Of a stretch of DNA of 33,904 bases, positions 8,465 to 17,969 are shown piece after piece. This DNA comes from an uncultured Collinsella sp. (GTDB lineage Bacteria > Actinomycetota > Coriobacteriia > Coriobacteriales > Coriobacteriaceae). Numbering within the stretch: the stretch's first letter is position 1; each line of letters opens with the position of its first letter. The stretch lies in assembly GCA_900550835.1 (NCBI GenBank), contig URTP01000002.1:1-33904 (forward strand), given 5' to 3'. A program made the translations under genes and the position numbers. The notes below the pieces were generated by a model. It was not told the DNA's origin, ran no database searches, and saw only the letters and a program-made list of their open reading frames with translations.

Positions 8465-10618
8465 TTACTGAACTTTGCTGGCGAACTCGAGGTATTGCAT
8501 GCGCTGCAGCTTGTCGATCGTCGAGGCGTAGGGGCTGTCTTCCGATTCCAAGTCGTAGCGCAGCCCGTCGGCACCGAGATAGCCGGCGACATTGATGGTG
8601 GGCGCATCTGACCTTGTCGCAAGCAGGGCCTTTTGGTAATTGGTGAGCGGGGCGCCGATCTTATTAAGGGTAATGGCTGCAATCTCGTTTGCCCCGACGG
8701 TGTCGTAGACGTTGAGCTCGGTATTGCCGGCGATCTCATAGTTAGCCCAGACGAGATATGTCGACTGATAGATACGGAAAGCGTGGCTTGCCGTATCTTC
8801 CTGAGGGTACAGCTCGTCGTTGAGAGTCGTTGCGGCGCTCGGCTGATGGTCGCCAAAAAAGACAAGAACAACCGGTCTGCCGATGTTGCGGAGCTCGTTG
8901 ATAAAGTACTCGAGGTCCCGGTCGGATGCGTTGATGCAGGTGAGATAGGTGTTGAGCGCGCTGTTGGCGCCTTCGCTGGCTCCCTCGACCCAATAGTTTG
9001 TCAGCTCTTCGGCGGGAACGGTGCCATAGTCGTAGCCGCCGTGATTTTGCATCGTGACGTCAAAGATGAACTGCGGCGCTTCGTCGGTTCTAAGCAGGTC
9101 GAGTATCTTGTCGTAGGTGGCGTAGTCGCATACGCCGGCATGGTAATAGGGCGCACCTTCGAAATCGCCGATTGAAAGAAAGTCTCCAAAGCCCAGCTGC
9201 TGATAGATTTTATCTCGATGGTAGTTGACGGGGTTTTGCGGGTGCATAGCGGTAGTGGTATACCCAAGCTCTTTAAGGTCCTTTGCCAGGCTGTTTACGC
9301 CATTCATCTGATACAGCTGATAGGGGATCTTGCCTAATCCGACAAAGGCCGTTGTCGCTCCGGTCAAAAATTCGAATTCGGAGTTCGCCGTTCCGCCACC
9401 GGCGACCGAAGCGAGCATGGTGCCGCGAACAAGTGTGTCGGGAAGCGAGTTGTAGAATGCGGGGCCGGTGTACCCGGCCGCCTGGAGCTGCTCAAAGCAC
9501 GAAAGGTCGCTAAAACTCTCATTCATGACGGCAACAATCGTCGGCTTGATTTCATTGAACTGGGCAACGGCCGCCGCGCGCTGCTCGCTCGAGCCATATG
9601 TGCTGTCGTAGGCGTCGGCGAGCTCCTGCTCGATGCTCTGCGCCTCATCGGGCGTATAGTCTTCGGGCTTCTCAATGGGCAACTCGTTGACCATTTCGGT
9701 GAACGAAGTGATAAAACCCTGAGACGCATACGTGGTGATGGGCTGCCAACGGTCAAATCCAAAATCCAGCGCCTGCTCCAAGTCGATGTTGGAAAAGCCT
9801 GAGAGCCCCACAACGGTCACTAGCAGAAAAGCACAGAGGTTAGTGGCGATAGCGGGGAAGACATGGGTGGGCGTACGGAGCTTTCGCGGTCGGATGAGCG
9901 AAAGAAGCCCCAGGGAAATCTCCAGCAGGGCGAGAGAGGTTACGATTCCGGCGGTAAAGGTAAACTCGTATCCCTCGCTCACTTCCATTGCGGTGCCAAG
10001 GGCCAAGATATCGCTTGGCAGGATGGCTTCGCCTTTAAACGTTATGACGAAGTGCTCGGCAATGCCAAGGATGCAGCAGACGACGGGCACGAGAGCCATG
10101 ACACCTCCATGACGCTGTCCCAGCAAATAAAGGGAGAGCAGAACCGTCGCGAGCAGCCCGACGGAAAACCCGAATGAGTTGGCGGGAATGCGATAGAACG
10201 TTTCGTTGCAGGCAATTTCGAGTGAAACGAACGAGAGCGCTGAAATAGCGGCGATGACAAGGATGTCACGGCAAATACAGGCAACCGTTCCCGTCGCAAG
10301 GTCGGTTTGGTCGATAAGTCCCGAAACCAAGGGCTCGACAAGAAGCATGACGGCGGCAGCACCGAGCGCCGAATAAGAAAGGACCCATAGGGAGCTGCCC
10401 TCATTTACGAGCAATTGATTCGTAACCCATGCAGCTACCACGCCGAGCGGGATGAGGAGCGTCGCGCACCAAAAGACGCGGGCAATGGGTGGCTTTTCGT
10501 TGCGTTTGATTGAAAAATACACGCGCACGACGACGGCGGCCACGATAAGGACGGCGATGAATATGGGCAGATTGGCCATGTCGCTCGAAGTGATTTCAAG
10601 GGGGATATCTTCGGTCAT
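8465..10618 (-). CDS. LtaS-like membrane phosphoglycerol transferase (sulfatase fold)
   Basis: This 717-residue membrane protein has a hydrophobic N-terminal half (about residues 10-300, several membrane spans such as FIAVLIVAAVVVRVYF and VGLLATVLLSLYLLG) and an extracellular alkaline-phosphatase/sulfatase-type domain. Metal and catalytic marks include VAVMNESFSDL (~360-370), the presumed Thr nucleophile in GGGTANSEFEFLTG (~407-420), TMQNHGGYDY and FFGDHQPS (~587-595). Lipoteichoic-acid synthases and related glycerophosphate transferases share this layout, so a cell-envelope polymer role is likely; the exact substrate is open. The ATG at 10618 is preceded by AGAGGA. The gene diverges from uvrA, and the spacer holds an inverted repeat GTTACAG/CTGTAAC. 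Confidence 0.85.
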   Translation of the reverse strand: MTEDIPLEITSSDMANLPIFIAVLIVAAVVVRVYFSIKRNEKPPIARVFWCATLLIPLGVVAAWVTNQLLVNEGSSLWVLSYSALGAAAVMLLVEPLVSGLIDQTDLATGTVACICRDILVIAAISALSFVSLEIACNETFYRIPANSFGFSVGLLATVLLSLYLLGQRHGGVMALVPVVCCILGIAEHFVITFKGEAILPSDILALGTAMEVSEGYEFTFTAGIVTSLALLEISLGLLSLIRPRKLRTPTHVFPAIATNLCAFLLVTVVGLSGFSNIDLEQALDFGFDRWQPITTYASQGFITSFTEMVNELPIEKPEDYTPDEAQSIEQELADAYDSTYGSSEQRAAAVAQFNEIKPTIVAVMNESFSDLSCFEQLQAAGYTGPAFYNSLPDTLVRGTMLASVAGGGTANSEFEFLTGATTAFVGLGKIPYQLYQMNGVNSLAKDLKELGYTTTAMHPQNPVNYHRDKIYQQLGFGDFLSIGDFEGAPYYHAGVCDYATYDKILDLLRTDEAPQFIFDVTMQNHGGYDYGTVPAEELTNYWVEGASEGANSALNTYLTCINASDRDLEYFINELRNIGRPVVLVFFGDHQPSAATTLNDELYPQEDTASHAFRIYQSTYLVWANYEIAGNTELNVYDTVGANEIAAITLNKIGAPLTNYQKALLATRSDAPTINVAGYLGADGLRYDLESEDSPYASTIDKLQRMQYLEFASKVQ

Positions 10619-10630
10619 GGACGTTCCTCT

Positions 10631-10668
10631 GTTACAGCAAATTAAGTTCAGTATTAGATTACTGTAAC
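10631..10668. repeat. GTTACAG...CTGTAAC inverted repeat upstream of the LtaS-like gene
   Basis: A perfect 7-bp inverted repeat (10631-10637 and 10662-10668) is separated by 24 AT-rich bases just upstream of the minus-strand start at 10618. It may be an operator or a leader hairpin; no regulator is identified. Confidence 0.35.
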
Positions 10669-10736
10669 CTTTCCACGGCATTTCGAGAAACAAAGCGCCC
10701 GATACGCAAAGCTAAAGGTCTGCGAATCTTGTATTA

Positions 10737-10750
10737 CGAACATCTGTGCG
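10737..10750 (+). promoter_or_regulatory. LexA-like SOS box upstream of uvrA
   Basis: CGAACATCTGTGCG matches the Gram-positive/actinobacterial LexA box CGAACNNNNGTTCG at 9 of 10 specified positions. It lies 61 nt before the uvrA ATG, next to a TATTAC that could be a -10. SOS control of uvrA is common in bacteria, which supports the call, but a single near-match is modest evidence. Confidence 0.45.
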
Positions 10751-10811
10751 CGTCGAGTGCGCTAAACTCATCGGCAGTATGATTCGATGCAATAGGAGGC
10801 AAGGAGCTTCC

Positions 10812-12584
10812 ATGTCTGATTCTTCTATCGTTATTCGCGGCGCCCGTGAGCACAACCTCCGTGATATCGATGTTTCCATTCCGCGTGACCAACTCGTGGT
10901 CATTACCGGTCTTTCTGGCTCGGGCAAGAGTTCGCTGGCATTTGACACTATCTATGCTGAGGGCCAGCGTCGATACGTCGAGAGTCTTTCGAGCTATGCG
11001 CGCCAGTTCTTGGGACAGATGGACAAACCCGACTTGGATTCAATCGACGGCCTTTCGCCGGCGGTGTCGATCGACCAAAAGACGACGTCTAAAAACCCTC
11101 GCTCGACGGTTGGCACCGTAACCGAGATTTATGACTATCTGCGCCTGCTGTTCGCCCGTGTGGGCACCCCGCACTGTCCCGAATGCGGCCGTGTCATTGA
11201 GCGCCAGACGACCGACCAGGTTGCCGACAAGGTCTTGACGGCGGGGGAGGGCCGCCGCGCGTTTGTGCTGGCACCGGTGGTGCGCGGGCGAAAAGGCGAG
11301 TACACCAAACTGTTTGAGGATCTTCGCGCCGAGGGCTTTAGCCGCGTGCGTGTCGACGGTGAAGTGCGCTCGCTCGACGATCCGATCGATCTGGACAAGA
11401 AGTTCAAGCACGATATCGAGGTCGTGGTCGACCGCATCGTGATCCGTGAGAACTCGCTGGGCCGTATCGCCGAGTCTGTTGAGCAGGCGACCGCGCTGGC
11501 GCACGGCAATGTGAACGTATACTTGCTGCCCGACCGCGATGCTCCCGAGGGGACCGAAGGCGAGTTGCTGGAGTATTCGCTGGCGTTAGCGTGCCCGGAG
11601 CATGGGCACTCCATCGATGACCTGCAGCCGCGTGATTTCTCGTTCAACGCGCCCTATGGCGCGTGCCCAGAGTGCGATGGCCTGGGCTTTAAGAAGACGG
11701 TCGATGCCGAGGCCCTAATCGAAGACCCCTCGAAGTCGATCGCCGACGGGGTCTTTGGCAGCCTGTTTGGCAACTCTAACTACTATCCGCAGATTTTCGC
11801 TGCGGTCTGCAAACACTTTAAGGTGAGCGTCGATACGCCGTGGGAGGATCTGCCTCCGCGGGTGCGTCGCGCGTTTTTAGACGGCATAGGCGACCAGAAG
11901 ATTTCGGTCGACTATCAAAAGCTCGATGGGCGCCGCAGCCAGTGGGACACCAAGTTCTCGGGCGTGCGCAATATCCTGTACGAGCGCTATACCGAGACGA
12001 CTAATGAGAACACCAAGGCGCGCTTGGAGAAGTACATCCGCGAGGAGCCGTGCTCGAGCTGCCACGGCGCTCGTTTGCGCCCCGAGATGCTCGCCGTCAC
12101 CGTGGGCGGCAAGTCCATTTACGAGGTCTGCTGCCTATCGTGCCGCGAGTCGCTCGAGTTTTTTGAGGGCTTGGAGCTTACCGAGCGCCAACAGTTTATC
12201 GGCGGGCGCATCGTCAAGGAAATCCTGGAGCGCTTGCGTTTTCTGGTCGATGTCGGACTCGACTATCTGACCCTCGATCGTGCCTCGGCGACGCTTTCCG
12301 GAGGCGAGGCCCAGCGCATTCGCCTGGCAACGCAGATCGGCGCCGGCCTCATGGGTGTCCTGTACATTTTGGACGAGCCATCGATTGGCCTCCATCAGCG
12401 CGATAACGAGCGCCTGATCAAGACGCTTGAGCGCCTACGCGATATCGGCAATACCGTCATCGTCGTCGAGCATGATGAGGATACGATTCGTGCTGCCGAC
12501 TATGTGATCGACATGGGCCCCGGCGCGGGCGTGAACGGCGGACACGTAGTCCTGCCGATATCATGGCGTGTCCCGAGTCGATGA
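10812..12584 (+). pseudogene. uvrA: UvrA, N-terminal part of a frameshifted gene
   Basis: UvrA is the dimeric damage-recognition ATPase of excision repair. This 590-residue part carries the first ABC module: Walker A GLSGSGKSS (~33-41), the UvrB-binding and insertion regions, a zinc-finger segment ending in YGACPECDGLGF (first half CPEHGHS, C-x2-H), the signature TLSGGEAQRIRLA and Walker B LYILDEPSIGL. The ATG at 10812 has AAGGAG 5 nt upstream. After GGHVV (to about 12550) the frame runs into an unrelated tail LPISWRVPSR and stops, while the rest of UvrA continues in another frame. Comparison with ordinary UvrA (VV-A-x-G-T-P) indicates that 13 nt are missing. The fragment is otherwise intact, with no other lesion. 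It is either a recent mutation or a sequencing/assembly error. Confidence 0.85.
12545..12552 (+). other. uvrA: Frameshift site in uvrA
   Basis: The codons for GGHVV end here and the codons for PADIMACPES begin at about 12551 two bases out of frame. UvrA proteins normally have about four more residues (A-x-G-T) at this point, so a loss of 13 nt (12 for those residues plus 1) restores the frame exactly. No slippery heptamer or downstream pseudoknot was seen that would support programmed frameshifting. Confidence 0.7.
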
Positions 12585-13678
12585 CGGGCGCTTATCTGAC
12601 CGGCAAACGAATGATCCGGGTTCCCGATGAACGCCGCAAGCCCGGTCGCGGCTGCCTTAAGATCACGGGCGCCCGCGCCAACAACCTCAAAAACGTTACC
12701 GCCAAGATCGAGTTTGGTACGCTTACGGTCGTTACCGGCGTGTCGGGATCGGGTAAGAGCTCCCTGGTTACCGACACTATCGCACCTGCCCTTACGAATG
12801 CCATTCACCGTTCGACGCGCCCTGTGGGTCCGTATAAGAAAATCGAGGGCATCGAGTGTATCGATAAGGTTATCGATATCGACCAGTCGCCGATTGGCCG
12901 CACGCCGCGTTCCAACCCTGCTACGTACATTGGCCTGTGGGATGATCTTCGCGCGCTGTTTGCGAGTACGCCGGAGTCGAAGGCGCGCGGCTACTCGCCG
13001 GGACGTTTCTCCTTTAACGTGAGCGGCGGTCGCTGCGAAGCATGCAAGGGCGACGGACAAATTAAGATCGAGATGCACTTCCTTCCCGATATCTATGTCC
13101 CCTGTGAGGTCTGCGGCGGCAAACGCTATAACCGCGAGACGCTTGAGGTCACCTACCGTGGTAAGACCATCTCGGACGTGCTCGACATGAGCGTCACCGA
13201 GGCACTGGCCTTCTTTGGGAATATCCCGCAGATTAAGCGCAAGCTCCAGACGCTGTACGATGTAGGCTTGGGCTACGTGAGCCTGGGCCAGCCCGCTACG
13301 ACGCTCTCGGGCGGCGAGGCGCAGCGTGTGAAGCTCGCCAAGGAGCTTCATCGACGCCAGACGGGCAAGACGTTCTATATTTTGGATGAGCCGACGACCG
13401 GCCTTCATTTTGAGGACGTCCGCCAGCTGCTCGATGTGCTGCAGCGCTTGGTCGATGCGGGCAACACGGTGCTGGTGATTGAACACAACCTTGATGTCAT
13501 CAAGGTTGCCGACCGCCTGATCGATATGGGCCCCGAGGGCGGTAACGGCGGCGGAACCGTCGTGGTTTCGGGCACACCGGAGCAGGTTACGGACTGTCCG
13601 CAGAGTTATACGGGCAAGTTTTTGGCGCCGTTGCTCAGGCGTGACCGGGAGCGTCAGGCTCAACTTGATGCTCAATAA
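12563..13678 (+). pseudogene. uvrA: UvrA, C-terminal part of a frameshifted gene
   Basis: This frame encodes the second ABC module of UvrA. It has Walker A GVSGSGKSS (~59-67), the second zinc finger RCEACKGDGQIKIEMHF...YVPCEVCGGKRY (two C-x2-C pairs) used for damage-specific DNA binding, the signature TLSGGEAQRVKLAKEL, Walker B FYILDEPTTGL and the final EHNLDVIKVADRLIDMGPEGG. The first in-frame ATG (12563) lies 22 nt upstream of the end of the N-terminal part and has no Shine-Dalgarno, so I read this as the 3' half of one broken gene, not a designed second gene. Together the halves give about 960 residues, the usual UvrA length. A 10-bp hairpin follows the stop codon. Confidence 0.85.
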
Positions 13679-13698
13679 ATAGGCGATTCAGTTTATGG

Positions 13699-13729
13699 GC
13701 GCCATCGACTCCTTGTGATTCGATGGCGC
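13699..13729 (+). terminator. Hairpin after uvrA, possible terminator
   Basis: GCGCCATCGA (13699-13708) and TCGATGGCGC (13720-13729) form a perfect 10-bp stem with an 11-nt loop. The U-run that follows is poor (TTGCTG), so this may be a weak or factor-assisted terminator or an mRNA 3'-end stabiliser. Confidence 0.5.
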
Positions 13730-13742
13730 TTGCTGTGTCGAA

Positions 13743-13773
13743 GTGACGTATGCAGCCGAATTGGACATATACT
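13743..13773 (+). promoter_or_regulatory. Candidate promoter for ybaK-murJ-uvrC
   Basis: GTGACG (13743-13748, 4/6 to TTGACA) and TATACT (13768-13773, 5/6 to TATAAT) are separated by 19 nt. They lie about 38 nt before the ATG at 13811. The spacer is slightly long, so confidence is moderate. Confidence 0.4.
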
Positions 13774-13810
13774 TAATCCTTGCGTCCGAATGCGAGGGAA
13801 AGGATATGCC

Positions 13811-14311
13811 ATGGCAAAGGCTGTAAAGACGCCAAAAACCAATGCGATGCGCGAGCTGGAAAGCGCCGGCATTTCCTATGTTCTACATACGTACGAAGAC
13901 GATGGTGATGAGTCGGCGGGCCTGGGGGTCGCGATTTCGGAGCAGCTTGGCGAGGAGCCCGGACAAGGATTTAAGACCTTGGTCTGCGTGACGCCGTCCA
14001 ACGACCACGTCGTGTGCTGCATCCCTGTTGCCGACGAGCTCGATCTAAAGTCCGCCGCGCGTGCCGCGGGGGAGAAGTCCTTGGCCATGATGCATGTGAA
14101 GGATTTGCTTGCGGCGACTGGCTACGTTCGCGGCGGCTGCAGTCCGGTCGGTATGAAAAAACGCTACCGGACGCTCATTGATGAGACATGTGTCCTTTGG
14201 GATACCATTTTTATTTCGGGAGGCAAGCGTGGTTATCAGCTTGAGCTTGCACCTGATGATTTAATTGCATTTTGCGGGGCGACGGTCGCCCCGATTACGA
14301 GAGAGGACTGA
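13811..14311 (+). CDS. ybaK: Aminoacyl-tRNA deacylase, YbaK/EbsC type
   Basis: This family hydrolyses mischarged tRNA, typically Cys-tRNA(Pro), and keeps translation accurate. The 166-residue protein covers a single YbaK domain with the signature YVRGGCSPVGMKK (~residues 110-122), the conserved KTLVC strand and the C-terminal ISGGKRGYQLELAPDDL. The length is typical. The ATG at 13811 follows AAAGGA with good spacing, and the longer frame upstream lacks family similarity. It is followed 3 nt later by murJ, and these two plus uvrC look co-transcribed. Its exact tRNA specificity cannot be read from the sequence. Confidence 0.88.
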   Translation: MAKAVKTPKTNAMRELESAGISYVLHTYEDDGDESAGLGVAISEQLGEEPGQGFKTLVCVTPSNDHVVCCIPVADELDLKSAARAAGEKSLAMMHVKDLLAATGYVRGGCSPVGMKKRYRTLIDETCVLWDTIFISGGKRGYQLELAPDDLIAFCGATVAPITRED

Positions 14312-14314
14312 GCG

Positions 14315-15997
14315 ATGCCGCAGGAAGAATTGAAGTGCGGAGCTCATTTTGCAAAAGAATCTGCGCCTCAGACACCCTCATCCGAAGCTTCTTCGTCGCG
14401 AGACGACACTGACGACATGGGCTCGTCGGACTACTCCACGGTTGGTCGTTCCGCCGGGCTTATGACCATCCTGACCATCGTGTCTCGCGTCACCGGTTTT
14501 ATCCGCACGTGGGCAATGGCGGCCGCTATCGGCATGTCGCTGCTCTCGTCTTCCTATCAGGTCGCCAACAACCTGCCCAATATGCTCTACGAACTCGTGA
14601 TGGGCGGCATGCTCGTGACGGCGTTTTTGCCCGTGTACATGGGCGTGAGGCGTGAGCAGGGTCGCGAGGCCTCTAACGAGTACGTGGGCAACCTGCTCGG
14701 TATTCTGCTATTGGTGCTGGGTGGCATTTCGTTGCTGGGGACCGTGTTCGCCCCGGGCTTTATCTGGACGCAATCGTTCCTTTCGGGTGACGGCGGCAGC
14801 ATGGATACCGCTGCGTTCATGTTCCGTTTCTTTGCCATCCAGATTCTGTTTTATGGTTTGGGCTCGGTGTTTTCGGGCGTCCTCAACGCACACCGCGACT
14901 ACTTCTGGTCGACGTTTGCCCCGGTCCTCAACAATGTGATCGTCATTGCGAGCTTTATGGGCTTTGCGCCCGTGTCCGCACAGTTTGGCGAACGTGCCGG
15001 CATCATCTTGATTGCGGCCGGTACGACCCTCGGTGTCTTTGTTCAGATGGCATGTCAGATCCCCGCGCTTGGCAAGCACGGCGTGCATCCCCATATCCAT
15101 ATCGACTTTAAGGACCCCGCACTGCGCCAGACGATTGCGCTCGGTATCCCGACGCTGCTCGCCACGGTGTGCATGTTTGTCTCGACTTCTATCACCAACG
15201 CTGCTGCGCTGGTGGTCCAGCCCGAGACTGGTCCTTCCGTCATCGCCTATGCGCGCCTGTGGTACACGCTGCCCTACGCGCTGATTGCCGCCTCGCTTTC
15301 GACGGCGCTCTATACCGAGCTCTCTCACGACGCACAGGAGAAGGATTACGACAGCGTTCGCACGGGCATTTCGCGTGGCGTCGCCCAGATGCTGTTCTTC
15401 CTGGTTCCGTTCGCGCTGTACCTGATTGTCTTCGCGCGTCCGCTCAACATGATCTACTGCGCTGGCAAGTTCGATGAGTCCGGTGTGGGGCTGGTGTCGG
15501 AGTTCCTTATCTACCTGGCACTTTCCCTGCCGCTCTACGGCGTGGTCGTGCTGATGCAGAAGAGCTTCTCTGCCTTGCTCGACATGAAGCCCTATAGCCG
15601 CTATTGCCTGTATTCTGCCATCGGCCAGGCCGGCTCGGTTCTGCTGTTTGGCGTTGTGCTGGGCTTCGGTATGCCGGCAATCGCGCTTTCGTATGTCGTC
15701 GACTACGTGATCTTGGTCGGCTGTTCGCTGTGGTGGCTGCGTCGCCGCCTGCGTGGTCTTCAGGTTAAATCCATCCTGCATGGCGGTTTCTTTGGCCTTT
15801 TGCTCGGTGGCCTGGGTGCTGCCGCAGGCGCCGGCGTCATGTGGGCGCTTGAACGCTTTGTCGGGGCGCTTGGCGGCTCGATTCTGATTACTCTTGGCTA
15901 CGTTTGCGTTGCGGGTGTCGTCTCGCTTGCTGTTACCTTTGGCCTTGCCGTCATCCTTAAGATGCCCGAGGTCTCGGCGCTGCTTCGTCGCAAGTAG
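14315..15997 (+). CDS. murJ: Lipid II flippase MurJ (MviN family)
   Basis: MurJ flips the peptidoglycan precursor lipid II across the cytoplasmic membrane. The 560-residue protein has a polar N-terminal extension of about 45 residues (rich in Ser, Asp and Glu) and then a MOP-superfamily core of about 14 membrane spans. It begins with TILTIVSRVTGFIRTWAMAAA and includes the typical NNLPNMLYELVMGGMLVTAFLPVY. The polar tail may be intracellular; its role is unknown. The ATG at 14315 is preceded by GAGAGGA and lies 3 nt behind the ybaK stop. The gene ends exactly where uvrC begins. It is tightly placed in an operon whose promoter is probably upstream of ybaK. Confidence 0.9.
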   Translation: MPQEELKCGAHFAKESAPQTPSSEASSSRDDTDDMGSSDYSTVGRSAGLMTILTIVSRVTGFIRTWAMAAAIGMSLLSSSYQVANNLPNMLYELVMGGMLVTAFLPVYMGVRREQGREASNEYVGNLLGILLLVLGGISLLGTVFAPGFIWTQSFLSGDGGSMDTAAFMFRFFAIQILFYGLGSVFSGVLNAHRDYFWSTFAPVLNNVIVIASFMGFAPVSAQFGERAGIILIAAGTTLGVFVQMACQIPALGKHGVHPHIHIDFKDPALRQTIALGIPTLLATVCMFVSTSITNAAALVVQPETGPSVIAYARLWYTLPYALIAASLSTALYTELSHDAQEKDYDSVRTGISRGVAQMLFFLVPFALYLIVFARPLNMIYCAGKFDESGVGLVSEFLIYLALSLPLYGVVVLMQKSFSALLDMKPYSRYCLYSAIGQAGSVLLFGVVLGFGMPAIALSYVVDYVILVGCSLWWLRRRLRGLQVKSILHGGFFGLLLGGLGAAAGAGVMWALERFVGALGGSILITLGYVCVAGVVSLAVTFGLAVILKMPEVSALLRRK

Positions 15998-17944
15998 GTG
16001 CGCGTGGCCGGTCACGACAACATTCCAACGCTTGCCGAGCAGGTTTCGCGCGTTCCCACGCAGCCCGGCTGCTACCTTTGGAAAGACACCAAGGGCGATG
16101 TCATCTACGTAGGCAAGGCGAAAAACCTGCGCGCCCGTATGCGTCAGTACGTGACGCTGCAGGACGAGCGCCAGAAGATCCCGCTGATGATGCAGCTGGT
16201 GGCGAGCTTTGACTATATCGTGGTGGAGACCGAGCACGAGGCGTTGGTGCTCGAGCGCAATTTGATTGGTCAGTACCATCCGTACTTTAACGTCGACCTC
16301 AAGGATGACAAGAGCTACCCCTTTATCGCCATTACAAAGGGCGACCTGTATCCCGCTATCAAATACACGCGTGAGCGTCATAAGCCGGGAACGCGCTATT
16401 TTGGACCTTATACCGATAGCCGCGCGGCACGTGAGACGATAGATACGCTGCGCAAGGTTATCCCCATCTGCTCCGCATCCTGTGCGGAGTGGCGTCGTTG
16501 TCGCCGTATCGTCGAGTCCCACAAGGGCGAGGAAGACATCGTCAATATGATTTGCGCGCAAAACGGGCGCCCCTGCTTTGACTACCATGTCGGGCGCGGC
16601 CCGGGTGCGTGTGTCGGCGCGATTTCCCCGGCAGACTATGCCAAGAACGTCAAGCGTGTCGAGCGCTTTTTGTCGGGCCATCGCAAGGATGTCGTCGATG
16701 AGCTGACCTCCGAGATGACGGATGCCGCTGAGGCGCTCGACTTTGAGCGCGCGGCACGCGTCAAACGTCGTTTGGAGGTCATCAGGGGTCTGGACGATCG
16801 TCAGCAAGTCGTTTTTCCCTCCAGTGTCGATATAGATGTCATCGGTTTCTATCGCGAGGAGACCATCTCCGCCGCTTGCGTCTTCGTCGTTCGCGAGGGC
16901 CGAACAGTTCGCACCTGCGAGTTCATTCTCGACAAGGGTCTTGATGTTGACGAGGAAGAGCTCCAGTCGGGCTTTCTTAAGCGCTATTACGACGAGACGG
17001 CTGATATTCCAGCTGAGGTCAACCTTTCCGTCGAGCTTGAGGATGCGGAGGCGCTGGGGGAGTGGCTTGCGGGCAAGCGTGAGCGTTCCTGCCATCTCCA
17101 TAGGCCGCAGCGTGGCGAAAAGCACCGTCTGCTCGATATGGCATCCAAAAATGCGCGCCATGCCCTCATGCGCTACATGATGCGAACGGGGTACGCTGAC
17201 GACCGCACCAATCAAGCGCTCCTGGAGCTCGAAAGTGCGTTGGCGCTGCCATCGCCGCCGTTGCGTATCGAGTGCTTCGATATCTCTACACTGCATGGCA
17301 CCTTTACGGTCGCCTCGATGGTGGTGTTTACCAACGGGCGCGCCGACAAGAGTCAGTATCGTCGTTTTAAAATTCAGGCCGAATTGGACGAGGCAAACGA
17401 CTTCGTGTCGATGTCCGAGGTTTTGGGACGACGTTATGCTCCCGAGCGCATGGCCGACGAGCGCTTTGGCTCGCGCCCCGATTTGCTCGTTGTCGATGGC
17501 GGTAAGCCGCAATTGACCGCTGCGATCAAGCAACTTGAGGCTCTTGGGCTCGATATACCAGTTTGTGGCTTGGCAAAGGCCGATGAGGAGGTTTTCGTGC
17601 CTTGGGACGAGACTCCCGTCGTGCTGCCGACCGGGTCCGCGTCGCTCTATCTAATTAAACAGGTGCGCGATGAATCGCACCGTTTTGCCATCACGTTCCA
17701 TCGCGAATTGCGCGATAAAGCCATGACGGTTTCGGTACTCGATGACGTTCCAGGCGTGGGACCCACCAGAAAACGTGCCCTTATGCGCCATTTTGGCTCG
17801 ATGAAGCGTTTGCGCGCGGCGAGCGAGCAAGAGATCGCGGAAGTTCGAGGCGTTCCTGCCGATGTCGCCAAAGCGGTTCACGAGGCGCTCGTTGCATGGA
17901 ATGCCGAGCGCGCCGAGGCGGCGGCAAAGCAATCCGAAAACTAA
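15998..17944 (+). CDS. uvrC: UvrABC system protein C
   Basis: UvrC makes both incisions in nucleotide excision repair. The 648-residue protein shows the N-terminal GIY-YIG nuclease (QPGCYLWKDTKGDVIYVGKAKNLR, ~26-49), a cysteine-rich segment (~158-205), a UVR motif (~235-265), the RNase H-like endonuclease domain (IECFDISTLHGTFTVASMVVF, LLVVDGGKPQLTAA) and the C-terminal helix-hairpin-helix pair (VPGVGPTRKRALMRHFG). The start is GTG at 15998, immediately after the murJ stop; a second GTG lies at 16004. The cysteine-rich segment is unusual: about 20 extra residues and more cysteines (158, 162, 168, 186, 193, 205). The third cysteine of the classic pattern is replaced by Gly201 (GRGPGAC). Length is otherwise normal. 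Confidence 0.93.
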   Translation: MRVAGHDNIPTLAEQVSRVPTQPGCYLWKDTKGDVIYVGKAKNLRARMRQYVTLQDERQKIPLMMQLVASFDYIVVETEHEALVLERNLIGQYHPYFNVDLKDDKSYPFIAITKGDLYPAIKYTRERHKPGTRYFGPYTDSRAARETIDTLRKVIPICSASCAEWRRCRRIVESHKGEEDIVNMICAQNGRPCFDYHVGRGPGACVGAISPADYAKNVKRVERFLSGHRKDVVDELTSEMTDAAEALDFERAARVKRRLEVIRGLDDRQQVVFPSSVDIDVIGFYREETISAACVFVVREGRTVRTCEFILDKGLDVDEEELQSGFLKRYYDETADIPAEVNLSVELEDAEALGEWLAGKRERSCHLHRPQRGEKHRLLDMASKNARHALMRYMMRTGYADDRTNQALLELESALALPSPPLRIECFDISTLHGTFTVASMVVFTNGRADKSQYRRFKIQAELDEANDFVSMSEVLGRRYAPERMADERFGSRPDLLVVDGGKPQLTAAIKQLEALGLDIPVCGLAKADEEVFVPWDETPVVLPTGSASLYLIKQVRDESHRFAITFHRELRDKAMTVSVLDDVPGVGPTRKRALMRHFGSMKRLRAASEQEIAEVRGVPADVAKAVHEALVAWNAERAEAAAKQSEN

Positions 17945-17969
17945 ACACGCCTCTAAACAACTGATATAC

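Noticed and set aside
12540..12584. Programmed ribosomal frameshift in uvrA
   Set aside because: The halves are offset by missing residues as well as by frame, and there is no slippery heptamer or stimulatory structure; a deletion explains the site better.
14708..17533. 941-codon minus-strand open frame across murJ and uvrC
   Set aside because: It runs antisense through two well-identified genes and has low-complexity, Arg/His/Gln-rich composition; no ribosome site or family motif.
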